A DNA stretch of 64,000 nucleotides, taken from the NCBI RefSeq assembly GCF_014805625.2, contig NW_023998414.1, positions 35,108,747 through 35,172,746 of the forward strand, in the 5' to 3' direction. Positions 1 through 14,361 of this stretch are shown here, piece by piece. Position numbers and translations under genes: made by a program. This stretch comes from Glossina fuscipes. Lineage: Eukaryota > Arthropoda > Insecta > Diptera > Glossinidae. Numbering within the stretch: position 1 is the first letter of the stretch; each line of letters opens with the position of its first letter. The notes under the pieces are model-generated. The model saw nothing but the letters and a program-made list of their open reading frames with translations. It did not search any database and had not been told where the DNA came from.

Positions 1-1183
1 TTTTTTTGTTAAGATTTTATGTAACGTTTTGGGTAAAATAGTATACAATTACGATTCTTGTAACACGATATTCGCACGATGTGGGTAATTATTAATTATT
101 CATTATTAAAGAACATGAGGCGAATTGGATCTATGCGTTAAATGAAGCTATCCAAGCTAATGACAATAATGTGACTTGATTATCTTAGAAATCGGAAAAG
201 TAAAAGAAAATTTTCGATTCGAATATTCTTCTTAACTCATTGTCGCCTTCGTCGTAAGTTTTCACGTACAAAGGCGAATGAGATTTTATTGAATTGTCCC
301 ATAACACATGGGATGCCGACGACACTTTAAACAAGAATTTAATTTTATTTATGGATTTATTTATAGTCGATAATCATACGGTTTTATGCACAGCCATACA
401 GGACTGTGTGTGCATATACTTAGCATATACATATAATTGAATTTAGCAGATACATTAAGAGAAACGTGCTATTGTAGTCAATCAATACTAAGATAGTTTC
501 AAGTTGTTCGTTTTTCCTCTTTTTCTTTTGCTTTTGCTTTTTTTCATTTTGTTTTTCTAACGTTGTTCTTGTTATTGTTGTTGTTGTTGTTGTTGTTGTT
601 GTCTTGAATTGTAATTAAAACCATTGAAAATTTTCATCTTAGGATGCAAATTCTTGTGAGTATTCATTCCTCTTGTAGTTTTTGTTTTGTTTTTTTTTTG
701 TTTTTAGTTTTGTTTTCTTTTAAATGGCATTTAAGTTTTAAAAGTAAATTAAAAAATAATTTAAAGAATTAATAAAGAAAATAAAATAAACAAAAACAAA
801 AGGGTCATCCGTCATCATTATCAAAGTCAAGTCATCAGTTTGAAGTCATACGAATTAATAATTACAGCAAAACGATAAGTAAAAAAATCAATTGCTTCCA
901 TATCATTGTAAAAATAATAATAAGAGAACAATCCGTTTGAGAGGTGCAACTACTGTTACTCTATGCTTTGCTTTTTTGTTATTTGTCTCACTGATTTCTT
1001 TTTACTTTTTTTTTTCCATTTTATTTTTCTTTTTTTTGTTCTTTTTTTTTTTCATGATAACTTTTGTTAAAATAATCACTTGTTCTTTTATTTGTTTTCA
1101 TCATTCCTTCGGGTCTCCGTCTCCTTTATTCTTTTCGAATAGCGAATTGTGTTGCATATGCGTACGTCAAGTCCAAGTAAATT
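1..1183 (-). other. Probable CoREST 3' UTR and downstream flank
   Basis: This AT-rich stretch follows the CoREST stop codon on the minus strand and shows no coding signal. It holds a TTG/GTT microsatellite at about 573-602, T-rich runs near 1010-1050, and several TTTATT motifs on the plus strand (AATAAA on the minus strand, for example near 346-364) that could serve as polyadenylation signals. The real transcript end cannot be fixed from sequence alone. Confidence 0.4.
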
Positions 1184-3075
1184 TTATACAGCGCTTGCTT
1201 TAGGAAAATCCTGATTGGACACACTCAAGGCAATCTTCTTCGCTGAAGGGGCACCGCTGCCGCTGCCGCCGCCGCCGCTGCCACCGCCAACGGCGCCAAC
1301 ACCACCAACACCACCACCGTCTAGTAACTCAGTATTTAAATTAACCTAAAAAGATACAATTAATAGGGAGTAAGAAATGAAATGAAGCATGTAGAGGCAT
1401 AGAAGAAGAATTTGCCAAGTTTTCATTTACCTCCATAATTTCGTCATCGTCTTTCACAATATTGACATTAGCTATTTCTGACTTTCGTTCCTCAATGCTG
1501 GTAGTTGTGGTGGTCGATTTAGAGCAATTAGCTGTTTCGCTTGAGGTGGTATTATCTGAATCGTCGGCCAATATATTAGGTACGTCTTTCTTTTTAGTTG
1601 ACTGAGTTTGCGATTGTTGTTGTTCATCTTTTTTAATAGCATTGGCAGCATCATTTGATAAATTGGTACTAGTTGATGCACCGCTGGCACCGCTGTTCGA
1701 TGAGCTTGAAGAAGGTACTGTTGCAGTGGACGCTTCCTTTTCTGCTTCATATTTCTTTAAAATCTGATCCAAATTGTAACGGCGACGATTATTCATAAAA
1801 AATGTACGAACGTTCGCTTCAGTTTTAGTACCAATTGTCTCAGCAATAGTCTAAAGTATATTATATGTTATTATATTTACTTCAAGGTCATTATAAATTG
1901 AATTGAATGCAAAAATTTACCTGAAAGTCTTTACCGTACTTTCGTACACCCTGAACGGCAAGCAATAGTTCATCGTTTGTCCAGCGCCCGTTAATGCGAT
2001 TAGTATTCTCGCTAGGGCGTATATCCTCTAGATTATCAGAGTTCTTACGTTTAAGAGCCGAAATCTGTTGCTTATTTAGTTGAACCTAGAAACAACACAC
2101 ACACATGTACGCTTTTCTACGACATTAAAGCGATAAAATCTACATAAATCAACAGATTGCCAAAATATTTATATAGGCAGCAACAACAATCAATAAAAAC
2201 TAATGTACGCAATGACTAAAAGGCCTGCGCTTCACTTCTTTCTTCCTTTTATTTATTTATTTATTTATTTATTAATTTTTGTTTTTGATTTTGCTTTTTA
2301 ATATAACTAAAAAGTGCCTCAAGATGCGCGGAGCCCGCGATTTGCATTTACGACATGTATAACATCACTGAGCTTGATTTTAAAGTTAAATCAATCTTAC
2401 GAATAACTTCGGAATGTTAATACCGCTTACCGACAAAAAGGGAAGATGTTTATAATGTCAGCGGATATGATGTAATAGTCAAAAGATATAGTTAACAAAT
2501 ACTATACTATATTATATCGCTTATTCCTCGTACAGAACCGTATGAAGCTATCACTCAATTTCATCCTTTATCAAATTTATATACTATTGTTACTCAAGCA
2601 AAAAATTTTTGCAAAACATTGTTTTACAATGTCTGTGTGGGGTGGGGGGACGGGGGGGGGGGGGGGGCCTTTGGGTAATACAAATCATTCCTTGCCGTTT
2701 TTAAAACATTATAAAAAATATTTAACAAAAAATTTTAATTGTTTCATGGGGGGGGGGGGGGGTTGTCTTTGGGTAATACTTCCACGCTGGCCGAAGACTG
2801 TTAACGCTGTTACTATAGGGCGATGTATGAGAGCAATATCGCAAGTACCTGTATTAGAGAAGGAAACGTACTCAGTATTCGGGCCGGCCTTCTCTTACTT
2901 AGATAACACTATAAATATACGATTTTACGGACTTACGGAAGACAAGAATTATTTATTAGTTATTATTATTTCAATCGGTAAAATATTGACGATCAATAAA
3001 GTATTGATAAAACAGAGTGAAGTGTACGCGCAAAGGGCAGTTCCGCCGCATTTGCAGCTTGTAACAAGAAGTGAG

Positions 3076-3114
<39 letters not shown>

Positions 3115-5163
3115 CTCTTTCCCTTTATTTTGATGGAAACCCCTTAGTTATGTAATCATTTTGTCCGGCTTTACACATACTATGCATAGTCAATCCCGAT
3201 CTCGTGCTATATTTACTTCATAGATTTTCATGATCTTCTACAATCGCAATAATCAAAATTTATGATTGGCTAATAAAAATTCACGATCATCATTCACTTT
3301 TTAATTTGTGAAATGAAGAATCTCCGGTGAAGTTGTTAGAAAGTGACCGATGCTTATATATAATTTCAATTCGATTTCTTTACCATCCTTAGTCGCATTT
3401 ATTATTTCGATTAATTTCGAAAACAAAATTTAGATTAAAGTAACATTATAACGATATACACTTTAAAAGAAACCGTACGAACTATTCTCTTGAACACAGG
3501 AACTTATCCATGTATTGCTCTCGTAATGATTGAAACTATTTGTGAATAGCAAGCTTTTTAAAAAATTACTGCAATCTTTACTTCACATTCCCCTAAAAAT
3601 CTCTTAATAATTGCCTAGCGTTATATGAAATATTTATGAACTGCTCGTTAACGACGATATGAGTATTGTTAGCATTAAAAAAGAAAACAAAGCATAATTA
3701 AAATGAAAGAAAAATGTATAAAATTAATTAACATAAAATTGTAACAAAAACATATAACATAAAAGAACTAAGGCGAAATAATTGCGATCAAGTTAAATGA
3801 CAAATAAAAATACAATGAAAGAAGACGAAGAAAAAAAAAAAAAAAAAAAGATTTTGCAAAATAACGATTCTTACTTGGCTCAATAATGAGACAATTTCGC
3901 GATCGACATTTGCCAGCAATTCGTCTTGATTGTCATTAGCGCTGGCCAAAGCGACAATGTCATCATGATTGATGTACATGCCACGCGGCGGCTTACGTTT
4001 ATGGCGTTCGGCGTTGCGGTCACGTGATCTTTTACCAAAATAAGGTCCCGAAGTGGGACGCTTATTGCCCGTCCGCCTAAATCGAAACGGAATTGGAAAC
4101 CATGTTTGCATTTCAATGTAATATTATCAGTGTATCAATGACATATGTACATAAAAGAGAACAAAGACACACAAGAAATTAAAACACACAAAACAAAAAA
4201 CTAATAAGAATCCGCTAAAATACCTCCAATGATGATGGCAACTGGAACACAATTTGCCATGTGGCGAAGAGTTCAGCACATTACAGACAACACCACAATT
4301 TGAGCAACAGCCCCCAGCACCGCCACTAGCGCCTACGGACGACGCTTTGACAGTACTGTTGGCGGTTATTGTTAAATTGCTTCCGCCAGTGCCATTGCAA
4401 TTGATGACGGCATCAGCATTTGAAAGGCTTGGCGTATATTGTGGTTGCTGTTGTTGCTGTTGTCTATTGTTGTTGTTAGCGGTATTTGAATTCGCGCTAT
4501 CAATATCTGGACCTTCACTTAAGGGAACATTCAATTCGGGAGGGAAGACTGAGATGCCTGTCAATTTTGAGGTAGTGGAAGTAGAGTTTGTCTGATCTTG
4601 TAAGGCGGCCATTAGGCACGGCGCCAACAATGTTTGATCCTAAAGTCATAAATGGTGCCAACATTGTCATTGGTCACATTCACGGAAAAGAAACAAAAGA
4701 GAGAAATGAGAAACAAAGTAGTAGTAGTAGTAGTAGTAGTAGTTTTAGCAACATATTCAACACATTTACAATTACAACAAAAGACTAATATCGCTTATCC
4801 ATAAAATTAGTTTCGTTATTCCATGATTTCTTCTTTCGAGTTCGATCAAACAAAATTTATGCTTTCTTTTACTAAACGACAGACAACACCCGGCATTAAA
4901 AATGAAAGGGAAAAGAAAAAAAAAAATAAAAAAAAAAAAAACAAAAAACTTGGAATATATATTTATTCAATTCCCATATTGGCCAAGCCGCAACTTTATT
5001 TCGATTCTTTCTAATAATAATGTTGTTGTTGTTGTTATTATTATTATCGCTCTTGTTGTTGACAAGTAGAAACGTATTTTGCAAAATAAATTAAACTTAT
5101 ATGTTAAATGAACGAACATTAGACGCGACTTGTCGCTGGTGATAAATGGGATGAACGAAGTGC

Positions 5164-5197
<34 letters not shown>

Positions 5198-8100
5198 AAG
5201 TAGTAATTGGCACGTGTGCTTGTTGGAAAGATGTGAAAGCCGCCGTCAACCTTCTAGAGGAAAACAAGGGAAAGTATATGCAAATTTATTAAATTGAATT
5301 CTCGAGTTAATCACATGAAAACAACAATATTGCCCAAAGGGAAATGAATAAGATGAGAGACGACAATTTTTAATAAAGAAAAATAAAGCAAATAGTTTTT
5401 CAATCGACCAATATAATTTGATATATAATTTCATTGATTCGATATTAATACAGCAGATGACACAATCTTTGATACTCGAAGGATAAAAAAAAAAATAAAA
5501 AAATAAAAAAAAAGATAATTTATAAAAATTCAATTTTTTTGCGAAATCATTATCTTTTAAAATATTTAATTTAATTTTTAATTACTTTAAATCGTCATTG
5601 CCCTTCACTTCATAGGCTTTAAGATTTATGTAACTCTATTCCTCCGTCTCTACCCGAATATATCTCTTAAAATTAAAACATTAGAGTACATTTAAGTATG
5701 AGTAAATCCTTCCTCTGACTAACAAACATATTTGCAAATTGGATAGGTATTTCGAAGCTCGCGAAAAAACTGAATTTAGAATAGCATACAAATCTTGTTG
5801 GTTCAAATAATTTCCAAAGTATTTTAAACAGAATGATTATCGAAAATATTAATTTTTCTCATAAAGACCTAGAGAAAGCTTTAAATCATATACAACTGTC
5901 CAACTTTTTTTACACGATCTATTTTGCACGATTTTAAAATAACACGGTTTACTAATGTAAGAGAGTATATTTTTTTTTTGCATACATTTTTTGTTCTAGC
6001 ACGAATCAAAACAAAAAATTATAATTCTAGTTTTGACTATGTCTCACAGAATCGTTATGTATGCGATAACAAACTACAATTGAGGGTAATAAGTCGTCCA
6101 GTGTTAGTGACATGAGTTGGGAAATTGATTTTTATTCCCAATTTCAAAATACTTTTTTTCATATTGTACTTATAGACTGAATTTTCACTGTATACTAATT
6201 TTGATTTTGATTTGTAATAAAAATGTTTTTTTTTTTTTTTTAAACTAGAATAAGGATTTCATTCTTTTGTTCATAATTTTTTTTGCACGGTTTTCTGGGA
6301 AAATATTTGGAGTTTTTGCTTTTTGTACGATTTTTTAAAATTGTGTTATCGGAAGTTGCTTATGTTTTTTACGCACGGATTTCTAAGAAACGCATCTACC
6401 GTGTGAAAAAAAAGAAAGAAGAGTTGGGTTGTATTAAAACTAAATGCCCGTCGACAAAAAAACCAGATTAGAAAAAATAGTTTTAATGTTTATTCTTAAT
6501 ATATAATATGGGTCATGGGTCATTAATTATTGATTTGATTAAAATCAGCGGCAGATAGTCTCGTTTACGTAATGCCCCTTTTTAAAATCTATTTTTACAT
6601 ATTCTGAAAAAAAAAAAAAACAATTATCCTTAGCCTATTATGAAGTGAAACAAAAAAAAAAAAAAAAAAACAAAAAAAAATTAAATTAAATTTTACGGAC
6701 ACTGTGCAATTTCACAATACATAACATAAATGCGTCAACGACTACATAATTGCGAATAAGCCGCCTTCCCTCTCACTTTTTTCTTCAAGAAATTATAGAG
6801 AATAATATGATTTATAATACAAAATAGATGAGAAAACTATATTATTAAGAAGGCGTGAATCTTGTATATCGATCGGCTGTTTCAAGCAAATATGTGTCAC
6901 GTACTCCACTAACATTTGTTGCTCACTATGGCCCTAACTAATAATAAAATACCTTTCAGACTAGATTTTCTTTTATATTTATTTTTGAAGTTTAGTTTAG
7001 TGCGACTTTTTGGCCACGACTTTCATTTACAAAATTTAATGAAAAAGAAAAAAAAATAAAAAGAAAATATGCATCCGAAGATCCAAGTTTCCATTTCAAT
7101 TATTGCAACGATCACGAATCTTCAGTCAAAAAGAAATTTATTTGCTTCCTAGTCTTTTAAAAATGGAATGATTAAATTATTAAACACCCATCCCTCTGAA
7201 TTCCTATATCGTATAATATTATATCGCAATTTAACAACTACACTTGCACAACAATTTTCACTTGCTCATCGTGTTTTTATTGATAGTGTACGCAAGACGC
7301 ACATGAGTATTCCATCCGATGAAATGTGATGTTAATCGTGAACTCTTAAATACAAGCTTCTATAGCGATGATGAATTGTTATATGACGAAATGAATGAGT
7401 AAATAATAATAATAATAATAGTAACAATGAGGACAAAATGGGGAGGAAAAAAAAAATATATATATATATTTATATATATATATATATATATATTTTGTAA
7501 AGAAACACATGAATTTTGTTTAATCTTCTCGTAGACAAAATATGTATATTATTTTTTGTTTATTTTTTTTTTTTTTTTTTGTTATTTCTTTTTAACAATC
7601 CATAAATATATATATATATATATATATATTTAAATATATTTTTTAAATCTTAATTGGAAAGCAATAAAAAAAAAAAAAAAAAAAAAAAAAGTAAGAATAA
7701 TGAAACTATCTATAAACAGTCTTCTTCCTAAAATTAAGTATGCGCAAAGCTTTTAAAATTATTTATAAAACTATTTATATATACGTATATGATACATAGA
7801 TGAGGGGTAAAAGTATGTGTAAGCATTTGTGTATTTAGATAAGTGCAGTAAAAGTAAATTATACAAAACTTTCGTATACATAATCCAATTACTCTATTAC
7901 CTTGCTTTTTTTTTTCTCTTTTATTTATTTAGTTTTTTTTTTTTTTTAATTTTTTTTTTTCTTTTTTTTTTTTTATGCGATTTTACTATGCTTTACAGAA
8001 TTTGTACAAATCGTTTTACACATATACCTTTTATAAATACAATGATAATATATTATATAAATACGTAGGAACGCTTCGTTAAAATACCGAAAAAAAACTA

Positions 8101-11100
8101 TATATATTATGAGTGAAACAATGCGAGCTGCAGGGAAGAGATTTTATAAGAAGACCAATATACAACAGAAGAGAAAAGAAATAATTCATCTTAGAAGTAA
8201 GCAAAAAGTCTTGGTCTCGTCAAAAACAAATGGTGCCTAGTAACGCTTATTATATATGGTAAGAAAAATATATTTTCCTAATTGCAATCAAGTTGAGAGC
8301 ATGGCTAATTTAAGTGAACCTTAGGTGATGGTGTCAGCCGTTATTTTTACCGATTTAACTGTGAGGTCACGTGTCTTACATTACAGAGAATTGACGAAAA
8401 AGAAAGCAAATCGCAATTAATTTGAAAAGAACTTCAAGGACAACTACAACTGACAACCAAATTATAACGAAATAAAGCCAACAGTAGTAGGCAAAAGAAA
8501 CACAATGGGTGGACAGTTAACTTAGTTAAGAATGGATTAAATTTAACAGACGGATATCATTTTGTTAATGTTTTAAGAGTGCGAAGTTCTCAGCACTGTT
8601 TTCACTTCACTTTCATTTCATATGCGAGAGATATTTCAAAGAGATGTCCTCGATAGGGTCAGGTGCTATATTGATTGGCAATCTATCGAAAAATTATTGC
8701 TAGATTTATTTTCTAACTTTGATATAACCGATTATTCCAAGAAGAAGATATATGTAAGCAGAATCTCGGCTTTGCGTATCTCATTATACCCTACACCACT
8801 TGTGACACAAGTGTATTTTAAATTGGTACGAATGTATGTAAACGGCCAGAAGGACTTGAACTTGAGTCACCTTGTATTATACCAATTAATTCAGACTGAC
8901 TTTTCGAATTGCGATCTACGCTTGTTCGTCCGTCTTTCTGTCTTATTGCCTTGTTTTCAATCGGACAGGCTGCGATTTTTAAAATATTTTGTTGAAACTT
9001 AATCATCTGATGTCTTTTGGCCCAAAGAGCGCTGTTGAAAAATGTGTCGATCGGATCACTTTTGCAACCGCTTCCCATACTTCCCATCGCTTGTTATGAA
9101 AAGTCGCTACATGAAAAACTGCATGGTGATGTAGGGTATTATTTAACGATGCGTCATGAAGCACTTTTTGTTTTTTTTTTTTTTTGCTTAGATGATTACA
9201 ACGGCTAAAAATCTGCGTACAAACCTATCTCGTTACATGATTTAACAACTCAAATCGCTCAGGAGTAAATATATTTCAAAGGATCTACTTATATGATACA
9301 CTTATTTACAGCTTTTATAAACGGAATAAAAAATATAAAAAATTTGTGTAAATGTATTATATAAAAAAAAATGCTTTTTTCTTTTTGTGTGTCAATTTGC
9401 AACGTATCAGTGTACGTTCCCGGTAACTTTCGCATACGATATATAAAGTCCATTTAAAAATGTATGTGTTAAGCTTCCGGTTCGATTGAGAATTTCAATA
9501 GAAGTTGAAGAGACAGACTTTGCTACCCAAAAAAAAAAAAAAAATAAAATATATATTCTTCTATCTTCTGTTTGTAACTAACAAGTAGTTTGAAAAGTTA
9601 AAAGTTTTCAGATTCATCTAAATAAATTATAAATTACAATACACTTAATTGCTAATTCTTTTTTAATAGAGTTTCTTTTGTTGTAAAAAAAAAAAAAACA
9701 AAAAATAAATAAATACATGTATAAATGGTGCTTTCATGAGGTAAAAATGATTCATTATAATAAAATTAATAGTCATTCGATTAACAATATTTGAACTTTT
9801 TAAAATTTTTCTATTTTTTTGAGAATATTTTAAGTAAAATCTTTTGCGGAAACCATCAAAAATGATGTTTTTGTGCGCCATATATATATATATTTTTTTT
9901 TTTCTTCAATGCACAAAATTTTTTTTTTTTTTTTTCAAGAAGTATAAGAGAATGCAGACATGACCTCGTTTTCATTGTGAAAATATAATTTAGACAAGCT
10001 TACAAAATTTTTAATTATATAAATAAAATAAATTGAACTTCCATCTATAAAGAGAAAGCAGGCATTATTGGATTCGATTCACAACCTATATAACTGTATG
10101 CTATTATTTACGCTTGTTATTTACAAAAGGTAAATTTCTATTAGAGCAATAATGATTTCATACATAAATAAGCCGAGTCAAGATGTTATGCTTGTCATAT
10201 ATAAATTTAGCTTACGGCAGCCTCCTCTTCAATTAAAGATCAGAATTTAAAAAAAAATGATGCAAAAAAAAGTCTCCTAATTTTTCCATTTGTTTTTTTT
10301 TTTTAAATGAATTATCGCGGCATATGTAGCACGTTCATACACATAAAACGGGGTGGTGCGTTTTTTTACTTCTTACGTAATTACATTAATAACTTATAAT
10401 CATCTTAGAAAGCAAGTGTGAATGCATGTATTAATAAAGTACACCTGCACGTAAAGCAGAATTGAATTTCAAAAAAAAAATTTTTTTTTTTTTTTGTTTG
10501 AAAGAAAATAAATTAAAAAATAAGAGCATATACTTAAACTCATAAAAATAATTTGAAAACGACATTAAACGAACTAAAAATGACTGAAAAATATAAGTCG
10601 TTAGTGGAAGAAACCTAACAAATAGATAAAAATAATCCTATAACTAATATAATAAGGAACTAAGAGATTGACTGCATTTAATTCTAACTGATAATTACCT
10701 TATCATCATTGTCGGAATCTTCGTTGCTACCATTATCGCTGCCATTGTCTGAAGAGCCCTCTTTGCCGGCTTTGGTTTTCTCCTGGCGATCCATTACACT
10801 TTGACGATGTCTTGTCTTCTTCCATGAGTAGTAATATTTTACCAAACTGGCAATTGACTTGTCTGGTAACTGCATCAATTAACATAACATATATACTATT
10901 CATTATATGCGCATCTATATATATATCTAACAATTGATATGAAATTTACCATTTGTCGAATGCGATGAAAACTTTTGCCGTGAAATTGAAAAGCTTGCTC
11001 GAATAGTACTTTATCTTCCACAGTCCATTCATCGGGAAAAGGTGTAAAATTCGCCAAATCCATAACGGCCCGTTCAAGGTCGTGCTTATGCCAAAACAAC

Positions 11101-14100
11101 ATACCCAAAGCTTGCTCCCCATTATAACCGTATTTTTCTTTGGCAACTGATATATATTCTTCAACTATATGGAATTGAAACGAAATAAAATTGCATATTA
11201 ATAACTAATAGCATACAATATAAATAACTTTCACAATTCGCTTTCATTCAATGAACGTTCCTTATTCGTTCCGCATTAATATCAAATAAAAAAAAAAAAA
11301 AAAAAACCAAATTAACAAGCGAGAAAATTTTATTCGTTTCGAAATCTGAGATCGTTTGTACGAGATCCCCTCAAATAATTCTCTGATAAATATTTGCATC
11401 AATTATAAAACTGATCTGCGCTATGTTTGGCATATGGAATATGGAAAATTCTTTTTGGTTTTTTCCTCTTTTCGTCTCGCAAACTTGTTTCTATTTAACA
11501 TCATGCACGATGGGCATTTTTTTTTTATGAATCCCATAACTAACCCATGGATGTTAATCCATAAATGTATGAATTTTTATTTTGAAAATGTAATGAAATT
11601 GTACTCAGTCAGTGCACCAACAATGACAACTGAAGACAAATGACAAATGAAGAAATAAACTGTCAAAGATTCTAGTTGCGTTCGTCAACGATAGAATGGT
11701 TTTGGTAAAATTAGAATCAAAAATAAAAAAAAAATAAAAATATAAAAAAACTAGACAAACGTTGCTGCACAAAGCGATACGGGATTTTAAACATACAATG
11801 CAGATTTATAACGGCACGCATTTAAGGGTTAAGAGGAATCGAATGAAGAACATTTCCATGGAAGACTACAAATTTTCCATCTCAATACTATGCCATTAAC
11901 AATTTTAACTATAGGCGACACACGTAGCCAATGCTACTGCACCGTATAAAAATATGGTGCTGTTTAAGGACTATATGTGTTTTTCATTGAATCTCTCAAA
12001 GGTATATCTACGTATTAGAACTGCGCAGACAGAGAGTCTAGATGTCTGAACACTTTGGAATCCTTTTCACCCTCGTTACGCTATCAGCATCCATTTACAC
12101 CTACGATCCAATGAATTATTTTTACTTGTGAAACTCAGTTAAAAAAAGAATATAAATACATTTTAAATGTTCGCGTAACTCATGTTGAACACTTATAGCA
12201 ACCGCGGACGTTCAACATTTACTTTTCTAATTGTTCTTTGAATAAAATATACCAACGACTTTGAAATCTTGAAGTTTGAGTAAAGTAAGCTCTCTGAGTA
12301 AGTAAGCTCTTGAGGATGACAAAGAGAATTGGAAATATGATGGACGGTCTATAAGTTGTTGTGTAAAAATCACTACAAAGCTGGAACATGATATCAAAAG
12401 CTAATATTAGCCAAATTGATTTCTTGCTCCGTGCCAATGGACGATTCGTTAAAAGGGTTACTACGACTACTACAAACAGCTTTATGCAAAGGACAGAACG
12501 AACATTTTTTAAATCGGTTCCAGTAATCGCCCAGTTATATGTTTTTCATACAGTGGTTATTGGTATTTAAGAGGAATTCTCCTTAATATCCTCTTAACCA
12601 GCGATTAATTAATCAGCAATCCAGTGGTAATGAAAATGCTTAAGTAAGCGATACAAATGCTACCAGTAGGTCAAGGATGAGTAAAATAGCACACCATCAA
12701 AGGCGAATATTTAGGACTTTGTTACGATTTGCTTTTTAGCTGAAATTTAGATCAGTATGTGTTTCGATTTGTAAGCTATTAACAATAAAATTTCGGGAAT
12801 TTGTCTTTTTTCGAAAAAGGCGTGGTCTCCTAAGTACTAGTTAATGCGAATGCTTACGTTTCTTTTGTAACTTGGCCTGTAAAAAAAGAAATAACAAGTA
12901 GTACATAAGCCAAATTTAAACTTCTTACTTTAATTTTTATTTTTTATCTTGAGAATGCGATGCGAGATTAGTACATGTCCATGCTGCACTATTGCGTGTT
13001 ACGAATTTAAAGACGAAGCAAAAAAGTTAATGATAAATCCAAAAGCTGAAGAAAAAAAATCTCCATTCCAGCTGATCCCAGATACCTTTAATCCATTCAT
13101 TCGTTAATTATAAAAACATTACTAGACGAGATCGACTCTACGCCGTCTTGGGCAGGAAATCGAAGCAATTGCACATTTTCATACATCTGCCTTAGATTGT
13201 AATTTACTGACGAAAGCCGATTAAGGTTTTCAATTGCTTTCTGATATAACCAGACTTCTAGCGAACGTCCAGCAATAATGCGATGTGTATGTACCTCAAA
13301 TCAATGTCTTGGAATTTTAGAATTCAATCGACGCAGTCGGCATGCAGAAGATTCGTAAACAATATTTGTTTCAGACGAATTATTTTATTCATATATAATC
13401 ATTCTTTACTACAGAAAAATTCAAACCTACACTTGTTTGCTCGGTTTGAAATCGTATTTAGATGGAGATATGATACCTCTTCTAATATGAAAATGTTAAT
13501 GAAAATTCATATAACCAATGTAAAGGTACCGAAATATTATAGATTCGCTTATTCTGCGGTTATCAGTTAATGAAGCCGCTTGAAAGGGCTAAGTCTATTT
13601 TTATACTGATTATGTCCATTTAATCAAATATTTGCATGGGCTAACAACTTATGTAGGGATGAACGGACATCGATTGTTTCGAGTTTGCGTTTAGAAATAT
13701 GCGTATGTGGAGGTAGGTGACCGATTGAAGTCAAACGAAAAATAATTGACGAATATATGAAAGTTATTTTCCTTCTAAGAAACAATGCAAACAGATGTTC
13801 AGGAAAGCATATGTTTTCCTTTATTCTATGCAAATGCACAGTGAAGTTACAAATTACTCACGCTTTGTGTCAGGAATATCTTTAGTCGGCGACCAAACCA
13901 GTAGTGCACGATCATTCAAACATTCGGGTTTTCGTTCGTGCTCAGGTATAAGGGGCGGACAAACGGCCTGATAATCACGGCCCACCCGAATTTTTTCTAA
14001 AAACAAAATTGAACAAAAAACAAGATTATGCTTGAAATAGTTGCAAAATAATAAATATACATTTAATTACGCTTACCTTCATATTCGCTTTGCTTGGTCT

Positions 14101-14361
14101 TCGATTTACCATTTCTTTTAATAGCTGTTGACGTTGATTAAGAAAATGGATGAAATGAAAATAAAATGACATTGGAAAATAAAAATCGAAGAAATTCTTA
14201 CAATTGTCATCATCAGAACTCGTTTCAGGTGTTCCAGCACCACCAGGGCCTCCGGCCGTGCCACTAGCACTGCCTGAGCTCGCACCGTGGCCGTTCGGAC
14301 TCGGTCCACGCGAACGCCGTCCGTTTCGCACCAGCTCTGCATTTCGTTCCGCCAAAACCAT
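1184..14361 (-). CDS. CoRest: CoREST, LSD1-complex corepressor (10 coding exons)
   Basis: Scaffold of the nuclear LSD1/HDAC repressor complex, which removes H3K4 methyl and histone acetyl marks. Coding exons in transcript order: 14361-14202, 14124-14077, 13996-13862, 11164-10950, 10869-10699, 4639-4224, 4076-3875, 2085-1921, 1850-1431, 1345-1184. All have GT/AG borders and compatible phases and give 697 residues. The protein starts [19 protein letters not shown]; an ELM2 region lies at about 72-130 ([30 protein letters not shown]). The first SANT domain is at about 143-190 ([36 protein letters not shown]). The middle part carries an [16 protein letters not shown] cysteine/histidine segment and [18 protein letters not shown]. 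The second SANT domain is at about 475-525 ([20 protein letters not shown]), followed by [20 protein letters not shown]. The last exon is Gly-rich and ends [11 protein letters not shown]. Order and motifs match fly CoREST. Exon 6 (the S/T/N-rich insert) could be alternatively spliced; extra exons in the 6-kb intron 4640-10698 cannot be excluded. Confidence 0.93.
2300..3830. other. CoREST intron with G-runs and (CT)n
   Basis: This intronic stretch between coding exons has no coding signal that I trust. It contains two unusually pure G runs (about 2639-2668 and 2746-2762) and a CT microsatellite at 3077-3110. An open frame across the G runs translates to poly-Gly and repeat-derived Leu/Ser and is not a gene. 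Confidence 0.6.
3077..3110. repeat. CT microsatellite
   Basis: About seventeen perfect CT units in a CoREST intron. Confidence 0.9.
5167..5196. repeat. AG microsatellite
   Basis: About fifteen perfect AG units in the large CoREST intron. Confidence 0.9.
8780..9130 (+). repeat. Dispersed repeat family A copy, in CoREST intron
   Basis: Contains GTCCGTCTTTCTGTC, then ATTTTGTTGAAACTT, and GATCGGATCACTTTTGCA. These phrases, in this order, recur in the other family A copies. No protein, no terminal repeats seen; probably a non-autonomous mobile element. Confidence 0.65.
11165..13861. other. CoREST intron, no gene seen
   Basis: This 2.7-kb intron joins ELM2 exon 13862-13996 (phase 1) to the first SANT exon 10950-11164. 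I see no coding signal, no clear mobile element and only short A/T runs. Confidence 0.55.

Larger units (their letters stand above)
4640..10698. other. Large CoREST intron, no gene seen
   Basis: Six kilobases between two in-phase CoREST exons. It is very AT-rich with many A/T homopolymers, a TAG-repeat near 4719-4742, a GA microsatellite at 5167-5196, and long TA-repeats at 7456-7492 and 7609-7630. A family A dispersed repeat copy lies at about 8780-9130. No conserved protein is recognisable; open frames here are poly-Phe, poly-Leu or poly-Lys products of the simple repeats. Confidence 0.6.

Noticed and set aside
2542..3147. 201-codon open frame across G runs and a CT repeat
   Set aside because: Poly-Gly and Ser-Leu repeats are translations of simple sequence; no conserved core.
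4254..4595. 113-codon plus-strand frame
   Set aside because: Antisense shadow of CoREST coding exon 4224-4639.
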